A DNA stretch of 64,000 nucleotides from assembly GCA_027484725.1 (NCBI GenBank), contig JAIXSK010000013.1, positions 1 to 64,000 of the forward strand, written 5' to 3'. The stretch is from Flavobacterium sp. Its GTDB lineage: Bacteria > Bacteroidota > Bacteroidia > Flavobacteriales > Flavobacteriaceae. This document shows, in pieces, positions 8,211-15,556 of this stretch. The position numbers and the translations under genes are program-made. The notes below the pieces were generated by a model. It made no database searches, had not been told where the DNA came from, and saw only the letters and a program-made list of their open reading frames with translations. How positions within the stretch are numbered: position 1 is the first letter of the stretch; each line of letters opens with the position of its first letter.

Positions 8211-9140
8211 ATGGTAAAAATCGAACAACAAAAAGAGCTTATTTCGGGCTTTAAGCATCTCGAACTTCTGGCGCATCAAGTGGTCGAAGGTTTTATTTCG
8301 GGCATGCACAAATCTCCATTTCACGGATTTTCCGCTGAATTTGCCGAACATAAAGTCTACAATACCGGCGAAAGCACCAAACACATTGATTGGAAGTTAT
8401 ACGCCAAAACCGATCGCCTTTATACCAAAACATTTGAGGAAGAAACCAATTTGCGCTGTCATTTGATTGTCGATAATTCTTCCTCTATGCATTACCCAAA
8501 ACTCAAAGAAGGGCAGCCTTTTTTTGAAAGCAAAATCGGGTTTTCAGTGCTGGCTTCGGCCGTTTTGATGAATTTGCTCAAAAAGCAACGCGATGCTGTT
8601 GGGCTCAGTGTTTATTCAGATAATTACGAATATTATGCACCCGAAAAAGGCAGCGATCGTCACCACCGAATGATCTTGGACAAACTTGAAGATATGTTGC
8701 AAAAACCAGCAGTGACCAAAACCACTGACACGGTTACTTTTTTGCACCAGATTGCTGAGAAAATCCACCGTCGCTCCATGATTATTTTGTTTGCCGATAT
8801 GTTTCAAGGCGGCGATGACGCAGCTTTGTTCAATGCACTGCAGCACCTCAAACACAACAAACACCGCGTAGTACTTTTTCATGTGATTGATGATAAAACC
8901 GAAGTTCAATTTCAGTATGACAGCGCTCCGCGCAAATTCATTGACCTCGAAAGCGGCGATGAAGTCACACTTTTTTCAAACAATATTCAAGAACAATACG
9001 AATCAGGCGTACGCGCCTACTTTAAAAAAGTAGCGCAAACGTGCGCGCAAAATAAAATCAAATACGTACCGGTCAATGTGGGAGCCGATTTTGAAAAAAT
9101 ACTCACAACCTACCTAATTGAAAAACAAACTTTTAGATAG
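8211..9140 (+). CDS. DUF58 domain protein (von Willebrand A-like)
   Basis: The 309-residue soluble protein shows the DUF58 hallmark GESTKHIDWKLYAKTDRLY (about 53-71) and a vWA-like metal-site motif DNSSS (Asp88, Ser90, Ser92). DUF58 proteins usually sit beside a MoxR-type AAA ATPase and membrane vWA proteins in Bacteroidota, and the family is linked to envelope stress and protein assembly. Here no MoxR gene is adjacent: the gene stands alone between the fibre protein and tRNA-Asp. The start is ATG at 8211, directly behind a TAnnTTTG element. Molecular role is not known. Confidence 0.85.
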   Translation: MVKIEQQKELISGFKHLELLAHQVVEGFISGMHKSPFHGFSAEFAEHKVYNTGESTKHIDWKLYAKTDRLYTKTFEEETNLRCHLIVDNSSSMHYPKLKEGQPFFESKIGFSVLASAVLMNLLKKQRDAVGLSVYSDNYEYYAPEKGSDRHHRMILDKLEDMLQKPAVTKTTDTVTFLHQIAEKIHRRSMIILFADMFQGGDDAALFNALQHLKHNKHRVVLFHVIDDKTEVQFQYDSAPRKFIDLESGDEVTLFSNNIQEQYESGVRAYFKKVAQTCAQNKIKYVPVNVGADFEKILTTYLIEKQTFR

Positions 9141-9177
9141 AAATAAATAAATAAGTCAAATATTTTTACGGATTCTC

Positions 9178-9207
9178 TTGCAGGTTTAGATTTCTGTAGT
9201 ATATTTG
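9178..9207 (+). promoter_or_regulatory. Promoter of tRNA-Asp
   Basis: A -33 TTG at 9178-9180 and the -7 element TATATTTG at 9200-9207 are separated by 19 bases, matching the Bacteroidota TTG/TAnnTTTG arrangement. The tRNA begins 17 bases after the element. Confidence 0.75.
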
Positions 9208-9224
9208 CATCCGCATTACAGCGA

Positions 9225-9298
9225 GGTCTGGTAGTTCAGTTGGTTAGAATGCCGCCCTGTCACGGCGGAGGTCGCGGGTTCGAGTCCCGTCCAGACCG
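9225..9298 (+). tRNA. tRNA-Asp (GTC)
   Basis: The 74-base sequence folds as a cloverleaf. The acceptor stem is GGTCTGG with CCAGACC, the anticodon stem is CCGCC/GGCGG around the loop CTGTCAC (anticodon GTC), and the T-loop is GGTTCGAGTCC. The discriminator is G; CCA is not encoded. A promoter lies upstream and a hairpin with a T-run follows within 12 bases. Confidence 0.97.
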
Positions 9299-9308
9299 CA
9301 AAAAGGTT

Positions 9309-9338
9309 AAAGGTTTTCGGAAACGAAAACCTTTTTTT
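9309..9338 (+). terminator. Rho-independent terminator of tRNA-Asp
   Basis: A perfect 11-bp stem AAAGGTTTTCG / CGAAAACCTTT around the loop GAAA is followed by a run of T. Confidence 0.85.
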
Positions 9339-9371
9339 CCGAAAAGCATTTAAGACAGTTGTGTTGTTTTC

Positions 9372-9395
9372 GATACACTTCTAACAGAGTGTATC
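9372..9395. repeat. Perfect 8-bp inverted repeat in the tRNA-Asp/lipoprotein spacer
   Basis: GATACACT and AGTGTATC are separated by 8 bases. There is no T-run behind it, so it is not an obvious terminator. It could be an operator or a stem of a small transcript. The rest of the spacer 9339-9559 shows no open frame. Confidence 0.5.
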
Positions 9396-9416
9396 AGGTT
9401 TAGTAGTTAGACCAAT

Positions 9417-9450
9417 GAAAAGCTTTCCACTTTTGTGGATAGCTTTTTTC
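9417..9450 (+). terminator. Second hairpin with T-run after tRNA-Asp
   Basis: AAAGCTTTCCAC pairs with GTGGATAGCTTT (one mismatch) around a TTTT loop and is followed by a T-rich tract. It lies about 80 bases behind the tRNA terminator, so it may end a separate short transcript. Confidence 0.55.
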
Positions 9451-9559
9451 TTTTTAGGGCATTTGCAATCGCCACAAAGGGCAAACTATTTTTTGAAGTT
9501 TTATAAAATAAAATTGTACTTTTAGTCCGGTTTTTAAAACACATCGGCAAGCTCGGGGT

Positions 9560-10045
9560 ATGAAAAATACAGGTTTAACGCTTTTACTGCTTCTGCTGAC
9601 ATTGGCTTCGTGTCAATACTTCAACCGTCCGGTGCCCGATGCTGATACGCTTTTAGAAAAAGAACTCAAATCCATCAATTGGAACCAAGTTGACGAGTGG
9701 CCGGGCTTTGACAACTGCGATTCACTTACTGATAAAAGCCAAAAAAACGAGTGTTTTCTCAGTCAGCTCAACCAGCTCATTCAAGAAAAACTCAACACCG
9801 ATACATTAGCCATTTTGTATCCTGAAATTGATACGCTACAACTCAAAGTCACCGTACTGCCCAACGCGAGTTTTGAATTTGCCACACAAACCAATCAAGC
9901 CAATCCATACAATACAGCTACTTTAGACAGTATATTTAAAGCGCGTTTGGTTGATTTTCCCAAAGTGCATCCGGCCACCAAACGAGGCCTTCCGGTCAAA
10001 ACGCAGTTTGTTCTGCCGGTGATTTTAAATGTAGCGGAGCGTTAG
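9560..10045 (+). CDS. Small lipoprotein with a TonB-C-like C-terminal segment
   Basis: The 161-residue protein has a lipoprotein signal (poly-Leu core, lipobox L-A-S-C, Cys18 as the acylated residue). The mature part is acidic and has two further cysteines (in FDNCDS and NECFLS) that could form a disulfide. The C-terminal piece VHPATKRGLPVKTQFVLPV resembles the last strands of TonB C-terminal domains of Bacteroidota energy transducers, but the membrane anchor and Pro-rich spacer of TonB are missing. Function is therefore unknown. The weak upstream element TACTTTTA may be its promoter. It ends against the structured element at 10053-10136. Confidence 0.75.
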   Translation: MKNTGLTLLLLLLTLASCQYFNRPVPDADTLLEKELKSINWNQVDEWPGFDNCDSLTDKSQKNECFLSQLNQLIQEKLNTDTLAILYPEIDTLQLKVTVLPNASFEFATQTNQANPYNTATLDSIFKARLVDFPKVHPATKRGLPVKTQFVLPVILNVAER

Positions 10046-10052
10046 TTTTTTT

Positions 10053-10136
10053 AGAAGCTGATCCGGCTGTACATTTTATCTTTTGCGCTGAACCCCAGCA
10101 CAAAAGGATGCCATTCCCATCCGGGCTAGGGCAGTC
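10053..10136 (-). repeat. Structured intergenic element, copy A
   Basis: Read on the minus strand, it begins directly behind the stop codon of the glycosyltransferase at 10138. The core hairpin is ATCCTTTTGTGCTG / CAGCGCAAAAGAT with a single bulged C after ATC and a 5-base loop. It is flanked by GGATG on the 5' side and ACAGCC on the 3' side and ends in AGCTTCT followed by an A-run. It shares layout with the elements at 18058 and 35528. It fills the 92-base spacer between two convergent genes. Confidence 0.75.
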
Positions 10137-10137
10137 G

Positions 10138-11262
10138 TTACACTTTATAATCACGGCCTTTCCACCGATATGTTCCGATCAATGAAGCCAAAGCCACCAC
10201 CGTACAAAAAACCGGATACAGCACACTGGCCGGCAGCCAAATCCACATGGTTTTACCGGTTAAAAACCGATGCGCCGGAGCCGTCATCAAGTAATCAGCA
10301 ACTATTTTTAAACCCCAAACAGCAGCCGTCATTTCATAAGACATCCATCCGGCACAACCCAAAACAGCCGCAAGTACTAAAGCTAAGTTGGCTGCAAAAG
10401 TCATCAGTGCCAAATCGCGACCAAAAAGGCGAGTGTAGCTCGAGGCTTTGGCTGCCCATCGAATTCTTTGGCTTAAGAGTTTGCGCCAACTTTTTTCGGT
10501 TTGGGTTTTTACGATGGCTTGTTTTGCCTTGAGATAATGCACTTTTTCAGGGAATTTCTGCGCCGCTTTTTGCAACAAAAACACATCGTCGCCACCGGGC
10601 TGATGCAGCGAACCCTCAAAACCACCCAAGTCGTAATACAGTTTTTTAGTGTAACCCAAATTGGCAGCGTTGGCCATAAATGGCAATCCAAAGCCAAAAC
10701 TTCCGATGGTTACGGCTTGTAAACTGGCCAAATCCAGTTGCTGAAAATGCCCTAAAAAACCACGCGCTTTTTCATACATCACCGGAGCCGCAATCATCTC
10801 GGGTTCTTGTTTCTGAATATAGGCATCCAAGGTGCTGAGCCATTCTTTCGGGAGCGAACAATCAGCATCGGTGGTCAAAATCCAACTGCCCAAAGCAATC
10901 GGAATCGCTCTGGCAATCGCATCTTTTTTGGGCGAACCTGATCGGCGAATATTTTCTAAAAGTGTCACATGATACAAACCGTGGTTCATTCGCCATTGAT
11001 ATACGATTCGCTCAGAACCATCGCTTGACGCATCGTCTACCAAAATAATTTCAAACAATTCCAACGGATAATTGAGTTCTTCTATACTTTGCAGCAATCG
11101 CGGCAAGTTTTCTGCTTCATTTCTGAAAGGAACCACGACAGAAAAATGCGTTTTGGGTGTGGTATTTTGCAGGTGAAAAGTCTTGATTTTTCGGAAACCG
11201 CTTATGAGTTGTCCCAGCGTCACCGAATAAATAACAACAATCATCAACAATGTAATACTCAT
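10138..11262 (-). CDS. Family 2 glycosyltransferase, membrane-bound
   Basis: The 374-residue protein has an N-terminal membrane helix, then a GT-A fold with VVPFRNEAENLP (43-54), VDDASSDG (75-82), DxD motif DAD (132-134), GGDD (223-226) and QRIRW (265-269), the processive-type Q-x-x-R-W signature. Three or so membrane helices follow (about 285-365). This is the layout of polyprenyl- or lipid-linked polysaccharide transferases. Its ATG overlaps the stop codon of the upstream flippase-like gene by 4 bp (ATGA), so the two are translationally coupled and probably build one surface glycolipid or glycan. The acceptor and sugar cannot be told from sequence. Confidence 0.85.
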   Translation of the reverse strand: MSITLLMIVVIYSVTLGQLISGFRKIKTFHLQNTTPKTHFSVVVPFRNEAENLPRLLQSIEELNYPLELFEIILVDDASSDGSERIVYQWRMNHGLYHVTLLENIRRSGSPKKDAIARAIPIALGSWILTTDADCSLPKEWLSTLDAYIQKQEPEMIAAPVMYEKARGFLGHFQQLDLASLQAVTIGSFGFGLPFMANAANLGYTKKLYYDLGGFEGSLHQPGGDDVFLLQKAAQKFPEKVHYLKAKQAIVKTQTEKSWRKLLSQRIRWAAKASSYTRLFGRDLALMTFAANLALVLAAVLGCAGWMSYEMTAAVWGLKIVADYLMTAPAHRFLTGKTMWIWLPASVLYPVFCTVVALASLIGTYRWKGRDYKV

Positions 11263-12197
11263 GATTTGGTTTTAAAATTCAACACAAAATAACTGCCAAT
11301 CACCACCGGAATCACCACGTTCAAAAACCACATCAGCGCTGTGATCAAAACCGGAATCCAATCATTGATGCCCAATTTACCAAAAAAAAGTACAGCCATA
11401 CTGCCTTTGAGCGCAAAATCCAGAAACTGAAAACTCGGCAGCGATGAAGCCAAAAAATACACACTTGTAATGCCCGACATGAGCAGCCAATAAGGCTGTT
11501 GCACGTTAAAAACCAAAAATAAGAAATAGTATTGATGCGAGAAAACCAAGTAACGGCCCAGACCAAGCAACATGTTTTTGCGGTGAATTTCTCGCGGAAT
11601 TTCGTTGATTTTTTCAATTAATTTCTCAACAGAATAACCGCGAATTGTAAAACTTCTGCTCAAAAACAGCACTGTAATTACTACAGCGAATCCGGCTATT
11701 GATGCGCCTACAACCCAATTGGGAACCATCTGAAAATAGGCGTTAAAGCAAAGCAATCCCAAAAGGCCAAAACCAATGGTGAGCAGCATTTGAACACCGT
11801 TGCAAATTAAATTCAAAAAGACAATTCTTTTGGTGTGCGCTTTAGGATAAAACAAAGCTTTCCCGGCGTATTCCCCGAGTCCGTTGGGGGTAAAAATCCC
11901 CGCGGTGAGTGCGCCCAAAACCTGAGCGGCGGCCTGACCCAAACTGATTTTTTCAAATGAACTTACCAGCGTTTGCCATTTGAGAATCTCAAAAAAACGG
12001 TTCAAGAAACTCAGCAAAATCAAAAACAGTATACCTGCCCAACTAAGATTTTGCGCCAGTAATTGCTGCACATTTTCTATACGCAAAGCCGTATTCTGTT
12101 GCAGTTGCTTGTAGATGAAATAAAAGGCTGCGCTTACAATCAAAACTTTGATGGTAAAGACCAAGAATTGTTTAGCTTTGTGTGCAACTGCTGTCAT
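11259..12197 (-). CDS. Lysylphosphatidylglycerol synthase/UPF0104-like integral membrane protein
   Basis: The 312-residue, nearly all-hydrophobic protein has about eight membrane helices and the family feature NGLGEYAGKALFY. Such proteins occur next to glycosyltransferases and are thought to be flippases or transporters of lipid-linked intermediates; that role is inferred here. The start is placed at the ATG at 12197 (MTAVAHKAKQF) because a TACTTTTG promoter element lies 5 bases before it, which leaves the ATG at 12215 outside the transcript. The open frame continues to 12353 only by overlapping divergent ruvC. Coupled with the downstream glycosyltransferase. Confidence 0.8.
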   Translation of the reverse strand: MTAVAHKAKQFLVFTIKVLIVSAAFYFIYKQLQQNTALRIENVQQLLAQNLSWAGILFLILLSFLNRFFEILKWQTLVSSFEKISLGQAAAQVLGALTAGIFTPNGLGEYAGKALFYPKAHTKRIVFLNLICNGVQMLLTIGFGLLGLLCFNAYFQMVPNWVVGASIAGFAVVITVLFLSRSFTIRGYSVEKLIEKINEIPREIHRKNMLLGLGRYLVFSHQYYFLFLVFNVQQPYWLLMSGITSVYFLASSLPSFQFLDFALKGSMAVLFFGKLGINDWIPVLITALMWFLNVVIPVVIGSYFVLNFKTKS

Positions 12198-12202
12198 GGG
12201 CG

Positions 12203-12210
12203 CAAAAGTA
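12203..12210 (-). promoter_or_regulatory. Candidate -7 element for the flippase-like gene
   Basis: TACTTTTG on the minus strand fits TAnnTTTG and ends 5 bases before the ATG at 12197, again predicting a leaderless or nearly leaderless mRNA. Confidence 0.45.
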
Positions 12211-12249
12211 AACATTTTGCATTGCCTTTGACTTTTTAAATCATCCATC

Positions 12250-12801
12250 GTGTCTAACGAGCGCATTATATTAGGAATTGACCCCGGAACCACCATTATG
12301 GGATTTGGACTCATCAAAGTGGTCAACAAAAAAATGGAATTCATCCAACTCAACGAACTGCTCTTGAGTCAATACGACGATCATTACCTCAAACTCAAAA
12401 AAATATTTGAGCGCACCATTGAACTCATTGATACTTACAGTCCGGATGAAATTGCCATTGAAGCGCCGTTTTTTGGCAAAAATGTGCAATCAATGCTCAA
12501 GCTCGGTCGGGCGCAAGGTGTGGCGATGGCGGCGGGTTTATCGCGCGAAATTCCGATTACCGAATACGAACCCAAAAAAATCAAAATGGCCATTACCGGC
12601 AACGGAAACGCCAGCAAAGAGCAAGTGGCCAAAATGCTGCAACAATTGCTCGGCCTTAAAACCTTGCCCAAAAACCTCGATTCTACCGATGGTTTGGCGG
12701 CAGCGGTTTGTCATTTTTTTAATTCCGGAAAAGTGGTGGGCGGAAAAAGTTATTCGGGTTGGGAAGCTTTTGTGAAACAAAATGAAAACCGCGTTGGTTA
12801 A
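12250..12801 (+). CDS. ruvC: Crossover junction endodeoxyribonuclease RuvC
   Basis: The 183-residue protein resolves Holliday junctions as a dimer in the RuvABC pathway. The RNase H-fold catalytic acids are visible: Asp11 in GIDPGTT, Glu71 in IEAPFFG, and Asp144 and Asp147 in DSTDG, the same spacing as in E. coli RuvC. The start codon is GTG; the next ATG would remove the first catalytic Asp. It is the first gene of a tight plus-strand run with hemW (10-bp gap) and divergent from the flippase-like gene. The partner ruvA is at 55785, not linked here. Confidence 0.95.
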   Translation: MSNERIILGIDPGTTIMGFGLIKVVNKKMEFIQLNELLLSQYDDHYLKLKKIFERTIELIDTYSPDEIAIEAPFFGKNVQSMLKLGRAQGVAMAAGLSREIPITEYEPKKIKMAITGNGNASKEQVAKMLQQLLGLKTLPKNLDSTDGLAAAVCHFFNSGKVVGGKSYSGWEAFVKQNENRVG

Positions 12802-12810
12802 TTTATAGAA

Positions 12811-13944
12811 ATGTCGGGCATTTATATTCACATTCCCTTCTGCAAACAAGCTTGTCATTACTGTGACTTTCACTTTTCGACTACACACAAAAAGAAAGAA
12901 GAAATGGTTCAGGCGCTGGTGCAAGAAATTCATTTGCGTCGAGCTGAACTCGCAGATGAGCCGGTGGAAACCATTTATTTTGGTGGCGGAACTCCGAGTA
13001 TCTTATCAACAGCCGATGTACAGCAAATCATTCAAGCCGTTTACCATTGTTTTGAGGTAATTGAAAACCCTGAAATTACCCTTGAAGCCAATCCGGATGA
13101 TTTGTCTTTGGCGGTTTTACAATTGTACAAAGAAATGGGAATCAATCGGCTCAGTATTGGGGTGCAATCATTTTTCGACGATGATTTGCAGCTCATGAAC
13201 CGGGCGCATTCAGCAGCAGAGTCATGGGCTTGTTTGCCAATAGCCCAAACGCTTTTTGACAACATCACCATTGATTTAATCTACGGAATTCCGGGCATGT
13301 CGCTTGAAAAATGGCAGCAAAATGTACAAATGGCACTATCGCTCAAAATTCCGCATATATCGAGTTATGCGCTCACGGTTGAACCCAAAACGGCTTTGCA
13401 CAAAATGGTTTCGTCCGGACAAGTGGCGCAACCCAGCGATCAATCAGCACAAGAGCATTTTTTGTATTTAACTGATGCGCTTCAGGCGGCTGGTTTTATT
13501 CATTATGAAATATCCAATTTTGCGCGTGAAGGTTATTTCTCGAAGAACAATTCTGGGTATTGGTTGGGTAAAAAATATATTGGAATCGGGCCATCGGCAC
13601 ACAGTTACAACGGAAAAATGCGCAGTTGGAACATCGCTAATAATTCTTTATACCTCAAAGCGATTGCGTCAGGAATTTTGCCTTCTGAATCCGAAACGCT
13701 GACTTTTGAAGACCGATACAACGAAGCCATCATGACCGGTTTGCGCACCATTTGGGGTGTTTCACTTGCACGGATTGAAGCTGAGTTTGGCATTGAAACT
13801 TTGTCGCATTTGCAATCCCAAGCCCAAAAATACCGCGACAACGGTTGGCTCGAAATCAAAGAAGGTCAACTTGTAACCACGCGCGCCGGTAAGTTTATGG
13901 CCGACGGAATTGCCTCAGACTTATTTTTGTTACATTTGAAATAA
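12811..13944 (+). CDS. hemW: Radical SAM family heme chaperone HemW
   Basis: The 377-residue protein begins MSGIYIHIPFCKQACHYC, with the radical SAM cysteines Cys11, Cys15 and Cys18, followed by FGGGTPS (SAM binding). The C-terminal HemN-like domain is present to the end. HemW proteins bind heme and deliver it to respiratory enzymes; many are misannotated as oxygen-independent coproporphyrinogen oxidases (HemN), which are longer at the N-terminus. The length favours HemW. It lies directly behind ruvC and 9 bp before the cyclase gene. Confidence 0.9.
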   Translation: MSGIYIHIPFCKQACHYCDFHFSTTHKKKEEMVQALVQEIHLRRAELADEPVETIYFGGGTPSILSTADVQQIIQAVYHCFEVIENPEITLEANPDDLSLAVLQLYKEMGINRLSIGVQSFFDDDLQLMNRAHSAAESWACLPIAQTLFDNITIDLIYGIPGMSLEKWQQNVQMALSLKIPHISSYALTVEPKTALHKMVSSGQVAQPSDQSAQEHFLYLTDALQAAGFIHYEISNFAREGYFSKNNSGYWLGKKYIGIGPSAHSYNGKMRSWNIANNSLYLKAIASGILPSESETLTFEDRYNEAIMTGLRTIWGVSLARIEAEFGIETLSHLQSQAQKYRDNGWLEIKEGQLVTTRAGKFMADGIASDLFLLHLK

Positions 13945-13952
13945 AACACAAC

Positions 13953-14723
13953 TTGAAAGCAACTTTTGAACACCACGGAATTCAATATCAAGTGAATTTG
14001 GCTGAGCCGATTGATATTTCTATTGCGCTGACCAACACCGATGAAAATCCAATAGCTTGGTATCTGGAAAAACCCGTTATTGAACCCGTTCGTTTTGGCG
14101 ATTGGGTCGGGAAAGTCTCTGAAGGTAGTTCCTCAACCAACTTCAACAACATTCTGTTCAATCCGCACGGACACGGAACGCACACCGAATGTTTGGGCCA
14201 TATTACCCGTGATTTTTACAGTGTTCATCAGGCTTTGAAAACTTTTTTCTTTGTGGCTGAACTCGTTTCGGTTGCACCCATCGCTCAGGGTGAAGATCTC
14301 ATCATCAACCGCGCTCAACTCGAATCGGTTTTAAACGGCAAATCGCCCGAAGCGGTTGTGATGCGGACTTTGCCCAACCCGGAAGAAAAAAAACAGCTCA
14401 AATATTCAAACACTAATCCGCCGTATTTGTTGGAAGAAGCTGCGCTGTATTTGCGCGAAATCGGCGTCCAGCATTTACTGATTGATTTGCCAAGTGTGGA
14501 TCGGGAGCATGATGAAGGAAAATTGTTATCACACAAAGCGTTCTGGAATGTTCAAAATGTTCATCAGCTCAATGCAGATGCGCGCCATGATTGCACCATT
14601 ACCGAAATGATTTTTGTGCCCAATTCGGTAGCCGACGGAAGTTATTTGCTCAATTTGCAAATGGCTTCTTTTGAGAATGATGCTTCGCCGTCTAAACCGG
14701 TTTTGTATCAAATAAAACTTTAA
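13953..14723 (+). CDS. Cyclase family protein (kynurenine formamidase-like metal hydrolase)
   Basis: The 256-residue protein has the cyclase-family metal-binding signature HGHGTHTECLGH (about 72-83), in which the usual H-x-G-T-H-x-D is present with Glu in place of Asp. The family includes arylformamidases and isatin hydrolases; the true substrate here is open. The start is TTG at 13953, since the next in-frame ATG would remove the signature region. It belongs to the run after hemW and is followed at 11 bp by a GNAT gene. Confidence 0.8.
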   Translation: MKATFEHHGIQYQVNLAEPIDISIALTNTDENPIAWYLEKPVIEPVRFGDWVGKVSEGSSSTNFNNILFNPHGHGTHTECLGHITRDFYSVHQALKTFFFVAELVSVAPIAQGEDLIINRAQLESVLNGKSPEAVVMRTLPNPEEKKQLKYSNTNPPYLLEEAALYLREIGVQHLLIDLPSVDREHDEGKLLSHKAFWNVQNVHQLNADARHDCTITEMIFVPNSVADGSYLLNLQMASFENDASPSKPVLYQIKL

Positions 14724-14734
14724 ATTGTTCTGTG

Positions 14735-15136
14735 ATGATCAGCGTTTCTACCGATAAAACCAAGTTGGATGTAGCCTTTATTCAAAACTTTCTCAAAGAT
14801 ATTTATTGGGCGGCCGGGCGAACTATGGAAGAAGTGCAATGCACCATTGATCATTCGATTTGTTTTGGGTTGTATTTAAACAAACAACAAATTGGCTTTG
14901 CGCGTGTGATTACCGATGAGGTAGTTTTTGCTTATGTCATGGATGTTTTTGTGGACGAACCACACCGCGGTCAAGGTTATGCTTCGGTTTTGATAGAGGC
15001 CATGATGAACGAACCGAAATTACAAAAAGTCAAAATTTGGCGATTGGCATCGCGCGATGCTCATTTTTTATATGAAAAATTCGGGTTTACTGCTTTGGCT
15101 TATCCGGAGCGAATGATGGAAAAAGTAATCAAATAA
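14735..15136 (+). CDS. GNAT family N-acetyltransferase
   Basis: The 133-residue protein has the single-domain GNAT fold. Motif A is DVFVDEPHRGQGYASVLIE, with the acetyl-CoA pyrophosphate-binding R-G-Q-G-Y. The C-terminal strand FLYEKFGFTAL is typical. The ATG at 14735 is preceded by an in-frame GTG at 14732; either could be used. Substrate unknown. Confidence 0.88.
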   Translation: MISVSTDKTKLDVAFIQNFLKDIYWAAGRTMEEVQCTIDHSICFGLYLNKQQIGFARVITDEVVFAYVMDVFVDEPHRGQGYASVLIEAMMNEPKLQKVKIWRLASRDAHFLYEKFGFTALAYPERMMEKVIK

Positions 15137-15150
15137 TTAGTTTTCAGATC

Positions 15151-15522
15151 GTGAATTTAGAAACCTATTACCAATATTGTCTGGCCAAAAAAGGCGTTAC
15201 CGAGCATTTTCCGTTTGATGAAGATACTTTGGTTTTTAAAGTTTCCGGAAAGATGTTTGCCCTGACTTCACTCAAAGAATGGGAAGCCGGAAATCCGGCG
15301 CTCAACCTCAAAAGTGATCCGGATTACGGCGCTGAACTGCGCGCCGAATATGACGATATTCAGCCGGGCTATCACATGAGTAAAATTCACTGGAATACCG
15401 TAAAAGTGAATGCCGGTGTGCCCGATCAACGCATCAAAGAACTCATTACACATTCGTATGAGCAAGTGGTGAAAGGGTTGACCAAAAAGCAGCGCGAAGA
15501 ACTTCAGAATTTAAACGACTAA
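15151..15522 (+). CDS. MmcQ/YjbR family protein
   Basis: The 123-residue cytoplasmic protein has the family marks KKGVTEHFPFDEDTLVFKV and GYHMSKIHWNTV. The family adopts a double-wing DNA-binding-like fold, but its cellular role is undefined. The start is GTG at 15151. It is the last gene of the ruvC run and is followed by a terminator. Confidence 0.85.
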   Translation: MNLETYYQYCLAKKGVTEHFPFDEDTLVFKVSGKMFALTSLKEWEAGNPALNLKSDPDYGAELRAEYDDIQPGYHMSKIHWNTVKVNAGVPDQRIKELITHSYEQVVKGLTKKQREELQNLND

Positions 15523-15528
15523 ATGAAA

Positions 15529-15556
15529 AACCCGGCTATGAACCGGGTTGTTTTTT
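15529..15556. terminator. Terminator between convergent genes
   Basis: AACCCGG / CCGGGTT around a 7-base loop is followed by G and a T-run. It ends the plus-strand run and overlaps the stop codon of the DUF4407 gene on the other strand. Confidence 0.8.

Noticed and set aside
9225..9298. tRNA-Asp and tRNA-Leu as integration sites of a mobile element
   Set aside because: No partial tRNA duplication, integrase or change in gene content is seen next to either tRNA.
12198..12353. Longer N-terminus for the flippase-like protein
   Set aside because: It would overlap divergent ruvC and precede the likely promoter element at 12203-12210; the extension has no transmembrane or signal character.
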